From IMG/VR virus record IMGVR_UViG_3300033180_000028, positions 1 through 49,200 of that record: 49,200 nt of DNA; one strand, written 5' to 3'. Below, piece by piece: positions 33,257 to 41,679 of the stretch. The notes under the pieces are model-generated. The model made no database searches. It was not told where the DNA came from and worked only from the letters and a program-made list of their open reading frames with translations. The DNA comes from a virus. The position numbers and the translations under genes are program-made. Position 1 is the stretch's first letter, and each line of letters opens with the position of its first letter.

Positions 33257-34723
33257 ATGGCCGACCTATCCTACGCGCATGGCGTGACGCTCGCGGAAAG
33301 CGCCGAAACTCCGTCGCTCTTGCGTGTCCAGCGTAACGGCATCACCTTCGTCAACGGCACGGCACCCGACGCGGATGCCGCCGCGTTTCCGCTGAACTAT
33401 CCCTCCCTGATTACCTCCCTGCCGCAGGCGGCGGCGCTGGGCGTGGCGGGAACGCTGTTGGAAGACGTGACAACCGTTTTCAACGAAGGCGGTTCATGGT
33501 GCATCGTCAACCGCGTGCCCGACAGCGCGGACGCTGCCACATTGCAGAGCAACCTTATCGGCGATGCAGTCGCTCGTACGGGCCTCTTCGCTGCCCTGCG
33601 CGCGAAAGCGATTACCGGCTATCAGCCGCGCGTCGTCATCACCGCCGGCAATACCGGTGCCTGGGTGGAGGGCGGCGTTGTCTCTGTTTCGCTTTCCGAG
33701 CAGGGCGCCAAGCTTTTGGAAGCGCCCGTTCTCGAAGCGACCGGCGGCGGCAACGATCCCGGCAAGGTACTGCCGACACTTGAGGCCGTCATGGGTACGG
33801 GCGGGGTCGATGCCGGCAAGGTGATTTCGGTTCGGGTTGTCGATCCGGGCAAGAACCTGTCGCAAGCGCCGACAATCGTCTTTACCGGCGGTGGCGATGA
33901 TGCTGACAAAGTGTTGCCAACGGCGACGGCCAATGTGGGCGACGTTGCCAATCCGTTTGTCTCGGCGCTGAATATCATCACCCCGAAAATCCGGGCGAGG
34001 GCGTATATCACTGGCCCGAACACCACGAACGCCGAAGCCGTCCGCTTCCGTCGCACGGTCAACGGTGGTCGCATCCTCATCATCGACCCCAAGACCATCA
34101 AGAACGTCAATGGCGTTCCGGTGACGAAGCCGGTGGCCGCAGTCTTTGCCGGGGTACGTGCTCGCGTTGTCGCTTCCTCGGAAGGCGTATCCGGTTCGGT
34201 CTCGAACAAGATCATTCGCACGATCGATGGCGTTGCCCGCACAATCTCCTACCCGGAAGACAGCAACTATCTGAACGAAAAGCAGGTCGCCACGATCATC
34301 AACGAGCGCGGGGGCTTCCGTACATGGGGCAGTCGTCTCGCTACCGACGATCCACTTTGGCAATTCGACAGCGTGCGCGCGACCGCCGACATGGTGAATG
34401 AGGCGCTGGAAGACCTCTATTTCCTCTATGTGGATCGCAAGTTTACCAAGGCCAACCTGAAGATGATGGTTGAAGACGGTAACGCCGCGCTCCGGGTCTT
34501 CAAGAACAACGACGATATCCTCGGCGGGCGCGTCTGGCTGTCGAGCATCAACGAACCGACCACGCTGGCGGATGGCAAGCTCTTCCTCGATGTCGAGTTT
34601 GAGCCTGTCGGTCTCATGGAACAAATCCACATCACCACACACCGCAACATTCTCTACTACCGGCTTCTGCTGGATGAGGTGAATGGCGCAATTGAAACCG
34701 GCCCGCTCTCGCTCGCCGCCTGA
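33257..34723 (+). CDS. FI: Tail sheath protein (FI-like) with inserted repeat domain
   Basis: 488 aa from ATG 33257 (TGGAGA upstream). Sheath signatures: YAHGVTLAESAETPSLLRVQ at the N-terminus, EGVSGSVSNKIIRTIDGVAR, ISYPEDSNYLNEKQVATIIN, GFRTWGSRLATDDP and the C-terminal domain. P2 FI is about 396 aa. The excess is largely residues ~155-228, a Gly-rich insert holding two copies of TGGG(N/D)D-x4-KVLPT. The sheath contracts to drive the tube through the envelope. Confidence 0.9.
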   Translation: MADLSYAHGVTLAESAETPSLLRVQRNGITFVNGTAPDADAAAFPLNYPSLITSLPQAAALGVAGTLLEDVTTVFNEGGSWCIVNRVPDSADAATLQSNLIGDAVARTGLFAALRAKAITGYQPRVVITAGNTGAWVEGGVVSVSLSEQGAKLLEAPVLEATGGGNDPGKVLPTLEAVMGTGGVDAGKVISVRVVDPGKNLSQAPTIVFTGGGDDADKVLPTATANVGDVANPFVSALNIITPKIRARAYITGPNTTNAEAVRFRRTVNGGRILIIDPKTIKNVNGVPVTKPVAAVFAGVRARVVASSEGVSGSVSNKIIRTIDGVARTISYPEDSNYLNEKQVATIINERGGFRTWGSRLATDDPLWQFDSVRATADMVNEALEDLYFLYVDRKFTKANLKMMVEDGNAALRVFKNNDDILGGRVWLSSINEPTTLADGKLFLDVEFEPVGLMEQIHITTHRNILYYRLLLDEVNGAIETGPLSLAA

Positions 34724-34739
34724 TCAAGGAAACGCAGAC

Positions 34740-35252
34740 ATGGCAGAAAAGACCCTTCCCAGCTACATCATTCGCGATTGCATGATGTGGGCCGACCGCG
34801 TCAGCAAGCTCGGCCAAATCGGTGACATCACCGTTCCCGTGCCGGAAGCCAAGCGCGAAGACGTGCGCAACGCGGGCATGATCAAAGCCCGCAAGGTGCA
34901 GCTCGGCTATGAGGCGCTGGAATTCAAATTCAAGATGCCGGGTCTCGACCCGCAGATTTTGAAGCTGCACGGCGTCAAGCCGGGCGTTGATACGCCGTTC
35001 ATGGTGACGGGTGCTCTCGTGGACGAGGACGGCACCACGCACAGCGCCGTGCTGACCATTCGGGGCAAGATGTATAAGCCTGACCACGGCACATGGAAAT
35101 CCGGCGACCTTGCCGAAAACGACTACGCCGTCGATGTGAATTACTACAAGCTCGAAATCGACGGCGCGGAAATCTACGAGATGGACGACTTTGATTTCAA
35201 GGTCGGCGGCGTCTCGCAATACGGCGACATTCGCAACGCGCTGCTGCTTTAG
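34740..35252 (+). CDS. FII: Tail tube protein (FII-like)
   Basis: 170 aa from ATG 34740 behind AAGGAAA. Matches the P2 FII major tube protein: DCMMWADRVSKLGQIGDITV, MPGLDPQILKLHGVKPG, TIRGKMYKPDHGTWKSGDLA and VNYYKLEIDGAEIYEMD. The length is the same as P2 FII (about 172 aa). It follows the sheath gene by 16 bp, in P2 order. Confidence 0.92.
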   Translation: MAEKTLPSYIIRDCMMWADRVSKLGQIGDITVPVPEAKREDVRNAGMIKARKVQLGYEALEFKFKMPGLDPQILKLHGVKPGVDTPFMVTGALVDEDGTTHSAVLTIRGKMYKPDHGTWKSGDLAENDYAVDVNYYKLEIDGAEIYEMDDFDFKVGGVSQYGDIRNALLL

Positions 35253-35300
35253 AAGCCGGTCGCGCTCTTCCCCCCCCAAAAAAATCTTTCTCTTCCATCC

Positions 35301-35327
35301 GGCCCGCTTCGCGCGGGCCATTCTTAT
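35301..35327 (+). terminator. Hairpin between tube and tail chaperone genes
   Basis: GGCCCGC (35301-35307) and GCGGGCC (35313-35319) form a perfect 7-bp stem with loop TTCGC, followed by ATTCTTAT. It may reduce expression of downstream tail genes relative to sheath and tube. A run of eight C then seven A (about 35268-35284) lies just upstream in the same non-coding gap. Confidence 0.55.
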
Positions 35328-35337
35328 CGAGGCTATC

Positions 35338-35610
35338 ATGACTGAAGTTGTCACCCATACCCTTCTTTCGCCGGTAACACATGGCGAGCTGACCATTACC
35401 GATTTGACGTTTCGCGAAGCGGAAGTCGGCGACTTCATGGCGGCAGATCACTTCAAAGGCGAGTTTTCCGGCAATGTCGCGGTTCTGGCGTCCATCTCCG
35501 ACACTCCGCTTCCTGCCTTCAAAAAGATCAAGGCCAAAGATTTCGGCATCATCCTCGCGAAAACCAAGAAGCTGCTGGGAAACGACGACAAGAACACGAC
35601 TGGCGGCTAG
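35338..35610 (+). CDS. E: Tail assembly chaperone E (P2 gpE-like)
   Basis: 90 aa from ATG 35338. It has the gpE-like pattern LTITDLTFREAEVGDFMAAD and ends at TAG 35608-35610. The codons CTG-GGA-AAC at 35575-35583 contain the slippery heptamer G GGA AAC in the zero frame, from which a fraction of ribosomes would shift to -1 and make the longer E-E' protein. Such proteins chaperone the tape measure during tube assembly. Confidence 0.8.
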   Translation: MTEVVTHTLLSPVTHGELTITDLTFREAEVGDFMAADHFKGEFSGNVAVLASISDTPLPAFKKIKAKDFGIILAKTKKLLGNDDKNTTGG

Positions 35611-35738
35611 TCGCCGTCTTTGTCGCCCGGTTCGCCCATACACCGCTCGACGTGATCGAGCGGTGGCCTCCTGAAAAATTGTTGGCCTATTTCAATACGG
35701 CCTGCACTCTGCGCGATACCCTAAAGGAACAGCTATGA
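35338..35738 (+). CDS. E': Tail chaperone E-E' made by -1 frameshift
   Basis: Joining 35338..35583 with 35583..35738 gives about 133 aa. After the slip at GGGAAAC (35577-35583) the -1 frame is open to TGA 35736-35738, overlapping the tape-measure ATG (35735) by 4 bases. The extension reads WRLVAVFVARFAHTPLDVIE, then RWPPEKLLAYFNTACTLRD, like the E' part of P2-type phages. It has no start codon or ribosome site of its own, so frameshifting is the natural way to express it. Confidence 0.8.
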
Positions 35739-37936
35739 GCACACAGCAAAGCACGCTGCGGGTCTCCCTGCTCGATGACGTGACCGCCCGCGCGAAGCAC
35801 ATCACGCGGGCGCTGGACGGCCTGCGCGCCCAACAGATGACGGCGTTCGCGCCCATGCGTGGCATGATCGGGCAGGCTGTCGCCCTGGGGGCCGGCTATC
35901 TTGGCGTCAGGGAGGGACTGAGTGCGACGGCGGGCAGCGCCATCAAATTCGAGTCTGCCTTTGCCGACGTGAAAAAAGTGGTCGATGCGACGGACGAGCA
36001 GTTTGAAAACATGCGCCGCAGCATTCGGCGCATGTCAGGCGAAATCCCGATGTCGGCCGAGAACATTGCGGCTCTCTTCGCTGCTGCTGGCGAGTCCGGC
36101 ATTGCAACGGAGGATCTGCAAAGTTTTGCCGAAATGGCTTCCCGTGTGGGCGTCGCATTCGATATCACGGCGGAGAGGGCTGGCACGAGCCTGGCTAAAT
36201 TGAAGACCCAGTTCGGTCTGACGGTCGGCGAAACCGGCGATCTCGCCGACGTCATGAACCATCTCTCCAACAACATGGCGAGCAAGGCGTCTGAAATTAC
36301 GGACTTCATGCTGCGCGTCGGTGCACTCGGAAAAATCGCCGGCTTCACGAAAGAGCAGGTTGCCGGCATCGGCAGCGCCATGATTGCAGCCGGTGCGGAA
36401 CCGGAAGTTGCCGCGACCGCGATGCAGAACGTGACGAAAGCTCTGACCCGTGGCGCTTCGGCCAAGAAAAGCCAGCGTGACGCAGCCGCAAGGCTCGGCC
36501 TTGATTTGCCGGGCATCGCAAAGCAGATGCAGAAGGATGCGCCGGGCGCTCTGAAAAAGGTTCTCTCTGCCATCGCCAAGGCTCCGAAGGATCGGCAGAT
36601 ATCCCTTGTCTCCGATTTCTTCGGCGACGAGGCGAAGGCGTTTATTCCCCTCCTTGGCAACGTCAAGCTGCTGGACGATGCGCTTGCCAGCGTCGGCGAC
36701 AAGACGAAGTATGCTGGCTCTGCCCTCAATGAGTATAAGCAGCGCGCCAGCACCACGGGAAACGTGCTTGAGCTTTTGGGCAACAAGATATCGAATAAGT
36801 TCTCCGAGATCGGCGACAGCATGTTGCCGTCGATCAGGGAAGGGGCACAGGCCATCAGCGATGTGCTTGATACCCTTGGAAGCCGTGCGACGATCTTCGA
36901 TCAGATCAAGGTCGGGGCACAGGGTTTTGCCAAGGGCTTCGGCTACGATGGCGGCATCCGCGATTTGGTCAATGACATAAGCGATTTGATGGTTGGGCCG
37001 GTCGATCCGAACGCCGGCGAGAACCTTGGCCGGTTCTTCATGAAGGCTAGGGAATGGGGCGCTTCAATCCGTGAGTTGTCGGATGCGATCCGCGAAAATC
37101 CTATCGCACAGTTCTTTGCGGAAATGTCCGGCTATGGTTTTAAGCTCATGCTGTGGGGTGCCGGCATTGCCTTTCTGGCCGGCACTGTCCGCAAATTGGC
37201 GAGCGCGATGTTTCTGCTCTCGGGTGCAAGCACCTTGATCGGTGCGCTCAAGACCATTGGCTCTATTGCCGCGCTTGTGGGCGGGGGAGCGGTGGCAGGG
37301 GGAGTGGTGGCAGGGGGAGGGGCTGTCCCAACCGCCGCCGCAGGTGCTGCCGCAGGCGGCGCGGCGACTGGACTGCTTGGCGGCTTTGCTGCCATGCTGA
37401 AGGGCTTCGCTCGTCTCGGCGTATACGGAACTGCGGCGGCAGGTGGTTGGGAATTTGGCAAGGCGGCATACACGGGCGACACCTTTTACAAGCAGGGAAA
37501 GTCGTGGTTGCCCGGCCCGGAAGACTTCGTTCACGGTCTATTCGAAACCAATCCCCACGCCGTAAAAGCGGCAGAAACCGCCAGTGAGAAATATGCCATG
37601 CCCGAAGGCGGAGCCGGGCTACCGTTCGGCTTCACCGATTGGCGGCACTTTCTGTTAGGCAAGGGCGCGGATGAGGGGTTTAATTTCAGGGAGCATGTCG
37701 GTGTCAACATGCAGGATCGACCGGCAATGCGGATCGATGCGGGTTCCATCGCTGAGATGACGAGGCCGAGCGGGACGCAAGATGTTCGGGTCGTCAATCA
37801 GCAGCCGCCCAATATCACCGTGCACGCGCCGATCTCGATAACGGGAGTTACTGACCCGCAGGCGGCGGCGAATGCAGTGATCGGCCAGCTCAGCGCAGCG
37901 GTGAAAAATGCGGCTGATACTCAATTCAGTGATTGA
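35735..37936 (+). CDS. T: Tail tape measure protein
   Basis: 733 aa. The N-terminal ~60 residues are helical. Residues ~65-300 match the phage tail tape measure (TP901) core: KFESAFADVKKVVDATDEQF, GEIPMSAENIAALFAAAGES, SEITDFMLRVGALGKIAGFT. Hydrophobic segments lie at about 470-545 (LMLWGAGIAFLAGTVRKLAS, IAALVGGGAVAGGVVAGGGA), probably membrane-active during DNA entry. Its length should set tail length, at about 0.15 nm per residue roughly 110 nm (rule-of-thumb inference). Confidence 0.92.
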   Translation: MSTQQSTLRVSLLDDVTARAKHITRALDGLRAQQMTAFAPMRGMIGQAVALGAGYLGVREGLSATAGSAIKFESAFADVKKVVDATDEQFENMRRSIRRMSGEIPMSAENIAALFAAAGESGIATEDLQSFAEMASRVGVAFDITAERAGTSLAKLKTQFGLTVGETGDLADVMNHLSNNMASKASEITDFMLRVGALGKIAGFTKEQVAGIGSAMIAAGAEPEVAATAMQNVTKALTRGASAKKSQRDAAARLGLDLPGIAKQMQKDAPGALKKVLSAIAKAPKDRQISLVSDFFGDEAKAFIPLLGNVKLLDDALASVGDKTKYAGSALNEYKQRASTTGNVLELLGNKISNKFSEIGDSMLPSIREGAQAISDVLDTLGSRATIFDQIKVGAQGFAKGFGYDGGIRDLVNDISDLMVGPVDPNAGENLGRFFMKAREWGASIRELSDAIRENPIAQFFAEMSGYGFKLMLWGAGIAFLAGTVRKLASAMFLLSGASTLIGALKTIGSIAALVGGGAVAGGVVAGGGAVPTAAAGAAAGGAATGLLGGFAAMLKGFARLGVYGTAAAGGWEFGKAAYTGDTFYKQGKSWLPGPEDFVHGLFETNPHAVKAAETASEKYAMPEGGAGLPFGFTDWRHFLLGKGADEGFNFREHVGVNMQDRPAMRIDAGSIAEMTRPSGTQDVRVVNQQPPNITVHAPISITGVTDPQAAANAVIGQLSAAVKNAADTQFSD

Positions 37937-37991
37937 GGCAAGACTTTTTGGTCCAATCAGACCGTAGGTCCTCACAACAGACCCTCAGAAA

Positions 37992-38345
37992 TTAGTCGGG
38001 CGCTGCTCCAGGCAGGGTCTGTTCTCCATTGCGGCGGGGAATCAAGTGCACATGGGCGTGAAATATTTTCTGTCCAGCCGCTTGGCCGATGTTCGACCCG
38101 AAATTGAAGCCCCTGACGGATGAGTCTTGCTCCAGTATCGCTTCGCGGCAAGTGATCGCGAGGTGGTGAATCGCCTCTCGTTCGGCTGTAGTGGATGTGA
38201 AAATATCTGTTGTATGGCGCTTCGGGATCAGGAGGGTGTGCAAAGGTCGCACTGGAAATTTATCCCGAATGGCGAAGGCGTGAGCGTTCTCGAAGATGAT
38301 CTGATCATCTGCGATCTTACAGAATATGCATGTTTCTTCCGACAA
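37992..38345 (-). CDS. HIT-family nucleotide hydrolase/transferase (moron)
   Basis: 117 aa from TTG 38345 (GGAG about 8 bases upstream), giving the usual HIT N-terminus ETCIFCKIADDQIIFEN. A TTG at 38384 would add 13 residues. The HIT triad HAHVHLIPR lies near residue 102, and RPLHTLLIPKRH is the typical middle strand. The Cys pair CIFC is the first half of the zinc site found in many HIT proteins. It acts on nucleotide conjugates such as AMP-lysine or dinucleotides. It is inserted against the tail operon between tape measure and gpU. Confidence 0.85.
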   Translation of the reverse strand: MSEETCIFCKIADDQIIFENAHAFAIRDKFPVRPLHTLLIPKRHTTDIFTSTTAEREAIHHLAITCREAILEQDSSVRGFNFGSNIGQAAGQKIFHAHVHLIPRRNGEQTLPGAAPD

Positions 38346-38397
38346 CGCGATCTCCGCTCGTCGCAGTCCCAAGGAACCGCTCAACTATAGGTAAACC

Positions 38398-38862
38398 ATG
38401 ACGGGTGTAACATCGATGATGCTCGGAGGCTACGCCTTCGAGGCGCTGGGCTTTGGCTATCAGAACATCAAGCGCAAGGTGAACACGCCTTGGGTGGAGA
38501 TTTCTGTGGGGCAGGCCCTCAATCCACAGCAGTGGACAGGACCAACGTCTGACGAGGTGACGATTCAGGGCGTCTTGTTTCCCGAAGAATTCGGGGGGCA
38601 ATCGCAGCTCGACGGGATCATTGCCGCGCAATTGGCCGGCGCGGAAATGATGCTGGTCAGCGGCGATGCCATGGAAGGCGTCATTCGTGGCATGTTCACC
38701 GTGCAATCAGTCGAGGAAGACCAATCATTCCACGATGCGAGGGGCGTAGCTCGTCGCAATGCCTATGTCATATCGCTCAAGCGGATCCGGGCGGAAACAG
38801 CGACCGGTGCCGGCGGAGTGACCGATAGCGCAAGCTCTTTCCTCTCCGAACTTTTCCGGTGA
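38398..38862 (+). CDS. U: Tail protein U (P2 gpU-like)
   Basis: 154 aa. Matches P2 gpU: MMLGGYAFEALGFGYQNIKR, NPQQWTGPTSDEVTIQGVLF, GQSQLDGIIAAQLAG and a C-terminal beta segment with RRNAYVISLKRI. gpU caps or connects the tail tube. It is followed after 4 bp by gpX, as in P2 (U, X, D). Confidence 0.88.
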   Translation: MTGVTSMMLGGYAFEALGFGYQNIKRKVNTPWVEISVGQALNPQQWTGPTSDEVTIQGVLFPEEFGGQSQLDGIIAAQLAGAEMMLVSGDAMEGVIRGMFTVQSVEEDQSFHDARGVARRNAYVISLKRIRAETATGAGGVTDSASSFLSELFR

Positions 38863-38866
38863 TCGC

Positions 38867-39079
38867 ATGACAACGACTTACACAACACGACAGGGCGAGA
38901 CGGTCGATACCGCCTGCCTCGCTCACTATGGACGGACAGCAAGGGTTGTCGAGGCGGTGCTTGCCGCCAATCCGGGGCTTGCGAGCCTCTGCGCAACCCT
39001 GCCACTTGGCACACAAATTCACCTGCCCGATTTGCCAAGCGTGAGCGCGGAACGTCGGCTTATTAGCCTTTGGGAATGA
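38867..39079 (+). CDS. X: Tail protein X (LysM-like)
   Basis: 70 aa of the gpX family, a LysM-like fold: YTTRQGETVDTACLAHYGRT, VVEAVLAANPGLA and PLGTQIHLPDLP. Size equals P2 gpX (67 aa). It may bind peptidoglycan or the baseplate hub during infection. Its stop overlaps the gpD start by 4 bp (ATGA). Confidence 0.9.
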   Translation: MTTTYTTRQGETVDTACLAHYGRTARVVEAVLAANPGLASLCATLPLGTQIHLPDLPSVSAERRLISLWE

Positions 39080-40230
39080 TCATGCATCCTCGTGTTGAAA
39101 TCACCGTCGATGGCGTACCCGTTGCGGGCCAATTCTATGAGCGACTGATATCTGTCACTGTGACGGATGAAGAGGGCTTGAAGTCGGATACGGTCGATAT
39201 CGAGCTGAACGACGGCCCGCCAAATTTCCTTGCTCTGCCGCGCAAGGGTGCCGTGATCTCAGTCAAAATGGGATATGGCAACAACCTCGTGTCAAAGGGG
39301 CAGTTCACGGCTGACAAGATCAGTCTCGATTGCCTGCCCTATAAGATGTCGATATCGGGCAAGGCGGCTGACCTTCGCAGCGGCAAATTGAAAGAGCGGC
39401 AGGAACGGGCTTGGGACAAGGCCACGCTCGGCGACCTCATATCAGAGATTGCCGGCGAAAGCGGATTGACCCCCGCCGTGGATGCCGAGATGGCAGAGCA
39501 TCGCTACGAGTGGATAGGCCAGCAAGACGAGACGAACATACACTTCCTGCGGCGGCTGGCGGATCGACATAATGCCTTGTTCGCCATTAAGCAGGGACGG
39601 TTATTGTTTGCCCGGCGCGGCTCGGGCCTGTCGGCGTCCGGTGCGTCGCTCGGGTCGATTATCCTAACGCCTTCCGTCATCAAGACCGGCACATTGAAAG
39701 TGGATATCAACGACCGCACCAAATACAGCAAAGTCGTTTCCTACTATCAGGATGCCGATAAGGCGCAGCGGGTCGAAGTCGAGGCCGATGCGGATGCCGA
39801 TGGGGATAGCGTCTATCGCATTCCCGAAGCCTTTTCCTCGCCGGCAGAAGCCGACAAGGCGGCACGAGCAAAGGCGAAAGAGCTTGCACGCGGAGAGGGC
39901 GCGGTTTCGGTGACGGTGTTAGGCGATGCCGACATTGAGGCGGGCTTGCCGCTCCTGTTCGCGGACGTTCGTCCTGGGCTTGACGGTGTGCCCTACATCA
40001 TCAAAACGGCGCGCTCCAAATACACGAAATCCTCGGGCTTTGAGGTAGAGGTTTCGGGGCGGCTCTATGATGGCAAGTCGGCAACTGAAGGCGAGGGCGT
40101 CGGCAAGAGTGATGGCGGCGGTTCATCCGATGCCGGCGGCAAGGTCGCACCGAATAGCGCGCCGGGCACGCCTGCCACGCCTTCTGCATTCCTCACGCCT
40201 CGGAGATACGGGCGAACTGACGAGAACTAG
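39076..40230 (+). CDS. D: Tail hub protein D (P2 gpD-like)
   Basis: 384 aa from ATG 39076 (alternatives TTG 39070, ATG 39082). The gpD/gp27-like hub has VEITVDGVPVAGQFYERLIS, SDTVDIELNDGPPNFLALPR, GKLKERQERAWDKATLGDLI and DETNIHFLRRLADRHNALFA. The last ~45 residues are Gly/Ser/Pro-rich and probably disordered. The earlier annotation of P2 D as late control protein is historical. It closes the tail operon. Confidence 0.9.
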   Translation: MIMHPRVEITVDGVPVAGQFYERLISVTVTDEEGLKSDTVDIELNDGPPNFLALPRKGAVISVKMGYGNNLVSKGQFTADKISLDCLPYKMSISGKAADLRSGKLKERQERAWDKATLGDLISEIAGESGLTPAVDAEMAEHRYEWIGQQDETNIHFLRRLADRHNALFAIKQGRLLFARRGSGLSASGASLGSIILTPSVIKTGTLKVDINDRTKYSKVVSYYQDADKAQRVEVEADADADGDSVYRIPEAFSSPAEADKAARAKAKELARGEGAVSVTVLGDADIEAGLPLLFADVRPGLDGVPYIIKTARSKYTKSSGFEVEVSGRLYDGKSATEGEGVGKSDGGGSSDAGGKVAPNSAPGTPATPSAFLTPRRYGRTDEN

Positions 40231-40246
40231 ATAATTTCGGATTGGC

Positions 40247-40672
40247 TCAAGCTATTAGCTTTCCGGTAGTCCAAAATTCATGAACCTTTGTCCACCATAT
40301 GAGCGTTTCCGGTTGCAGCCATGGAAGGAAGTCTTCAGGACGAGTTATGCGATGGAGATTTGTATTCTGAAGATCTTCGAGCAGTCCGACAGTAGCGGCC
40401 TGCTTGACATATGGATCGCCCACGAGGTGCCAGCGCTCGACGACATCAAAGATGCAGTCAAACCTGCGTGTATTGCCCGTCTCCAAATTCTGAATGAGAT
40501 GGCGCGCAAGGTCTGATAGGGCGAGGTAATCCGGCAATTCGTGATGTGATTCATAGGTTCGTTTGAAACTCTCCCAAACTTCGCAAAACGAGGGGTCGGC
40601 CTTCAAGAGCGGTTCAAACATATTCGAGCGATCGAACTCAAACGGACTTGTGTTGGTGTTGTCTTTGCTCAT
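40247..40672 (-). CDS. DUF7674-like, immunity-type protein (141 aa)
   Basis: 141 aa, all-helical and acidic. The pattern FCEVWESFKRTYESHHELPD, LARHLIQNLETGN, VKQAATVGLLEDLQNTNLHR and WWTKVHEFWTTGK resembles the DUF7674 group, which is often seen among polymorphic-toxin immunity proteins. No matching toxin gene is visible here. It lies at the downstream end of the leftward cargo cluster, convergent with gpD. Function inferred only from family resemblance. Confidence 0.6.
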   Translation of the reverse strand: MSKDNTNTSPFEFDRSNMFEPLLKADPSFCEVWESFKRTYESHHELPDYLALSDLARHLIQNLETGNTRRFDCIFDVVERWHLVGDPYVKQAATVGLLEDLQNTNLHRITRPEDFLPWLQPETLIWWTKVHEFWTTGKLIA

Positions 40673-40807
40673 TTTGGCCTGGTGGATGTTGGCAATATGG
40701 GAAGCCTCGCGGGATTGGTCGATCCCACGAAAACTAGGCGGGACTGTGTAGGAGGCTTCATTCTCTCTTCCGGTCCCGAACGGACTGAGGGGTGATCCGC
40801 AATTCGG

Positions 40808-41077
40808 TCAATAGGCTACCCCATGCCGCTGTGAAAATGCGGCTCGCCCCTCGATCTCCGCTATTTGGGAGCTCGAATAGATGCCGTCAGTGGGAAGGGT
40901 GGCCCAACCTTCGGAGATGATCTCGCCCTCATACTGCGACACATAATGATACTGCTCTGCATGGGCATACAGGCCATCCTCCCGCCGTAGGATGACCATC
41001 CGACGCCTTGGATGGAGGGCAGCGCCAATTTCAGCGACGTCCAGTTCTTTCACTATCCGCATCAAAGTCCTCGGCAA
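40808..41077 (-). CDS. Conserved hypothetical protein (up to 89 aa)
   Basis: 89 aa from ATG 41077, or 84 aa from ATG 41062. Beta-rich and well composed (RRMVILRREDGLYAHAEQYH, YVSQYEGEIISEGWATLPTD, GIYSSSQIAEIEGRAAFSQR). It overlaps the 3' end of the DUF2442 gene by about 47 bp, so it belongs to the same leftward operon. No known domain. The 135-bp gap after it (40673-40807) holds no gene. Confidence 0.65.
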   Translation of the reverse strand: MPRTLMRIVKELDVAEIGAALHPRRRMVILRREDGLYAHAEQYHYVSQYEGEIISEGWATLPTDGIYSSSQIAEIEGRAAFSQRHGVAY

Positions 41078-41312
41078 TCTGGAATAGGTGATAGGCGTCT
41101 ATCGCCAAGTCCTCGCCAGCCCATTCGACTGTTGCGCCATAATCGGTAACGACAGCGGTTTTCCAGACCTCCGGGGATTTGAGCGGGGCAAGACGTTCGC
41201 CGGTCGCAATCCAGCCGACAAGGTTTGCTGCGGACGCCGGGGCATCGTTCCATCGAATTTCCAGCGTCATGTTTGACGCTGGCGTTACGCTTTCAATGCG
41301 CGGCATGTTCAT
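41031..41312 (-). CDS. DUF2442 protein
   Basis: 93 aa with the DUF2442 pattern: IESVTPASNMTLEIRWNDAP near the N-terminus, LKSPEVWKTAVVTDYGATVE, then WAGEDLAIDAYHLFQIAED. DUF2442 genes are often found beside type II toxin-antitoxin genes, as here (15 bp downstream of the HigA gene). Exact role not known. Confidence 0.8.
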   Translation of the reverse strand: MNMPRIESVTPASNMTLEIRWNDAPASAANLVGWIATGERLAPLKSPEVWKTAVVTDYGATVEWAGEDLAIDAYHLFQIAEDFDADSERTGRR

Positions 41313-41327
41313 CGGTGGTTGCGTGCC

Positions 41328-41627
41328 TCATGCGGCTGCAAGCTCTTTGATCTGTGCAAGATCGCTTTCCATCGCTTGGGCAGCAATCTTGATATCGTAA
41401 GCGTTTTGCAGATTGAGCCAAAATTCAGGGGCTGTTTTGAAGAACTTCGCCAGCCGCATCGCCGTATCTGTCGTGATGCTGGTCTTTTCGGCGATGATCC
41501 GCTCAACACGCGTACGCGGCACATTGAGGTGCTTCGCCAGCGCGTAGGGCGTCATGTCGAGCGGTTCCAAATACAGGTCCCGCAGGATTTCCCCCGGATG
41601 GATCGGGGGGAGGTTGCTGACTGTCAT
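41328..41627 (-). CDS. higA: HigA-family antitoxin
   Basis: 99 aa. The HigA signature is complete: PPIHPGEILRDLYLEPLDMT, PYALAKHLNVPRTRVERIIA, then TDTAMRLAKFFKTAPEFWLN. It binds HigB and, through its XRE HTH, the operon promoter. It lies 52 bp downstream of higB on the same strand. Confidence 0.93.
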   Translation of the reverse strand: MTVSNLPPIHPGEILRDLYLEPLDMTPYALAKHLNVPRTRVERIIAEKTSITTDTAMRLAKFFKTAPEFWLNLQNAYDIKIAAQAMESDLAQIKELAAA

Positions 41628-41679
41628 GATCGCTTGCCCTCCTTGGCTATTGGCATGATCGCTACCAAGCCCTTCCGGG

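Noticed and set aside
33494-34642. Antisense frame (382 codons) opposite the tail sheath gene
   Set aside because: The sheath gene is unambiguous. The opposite frame has shadow composition and no ribosome site.
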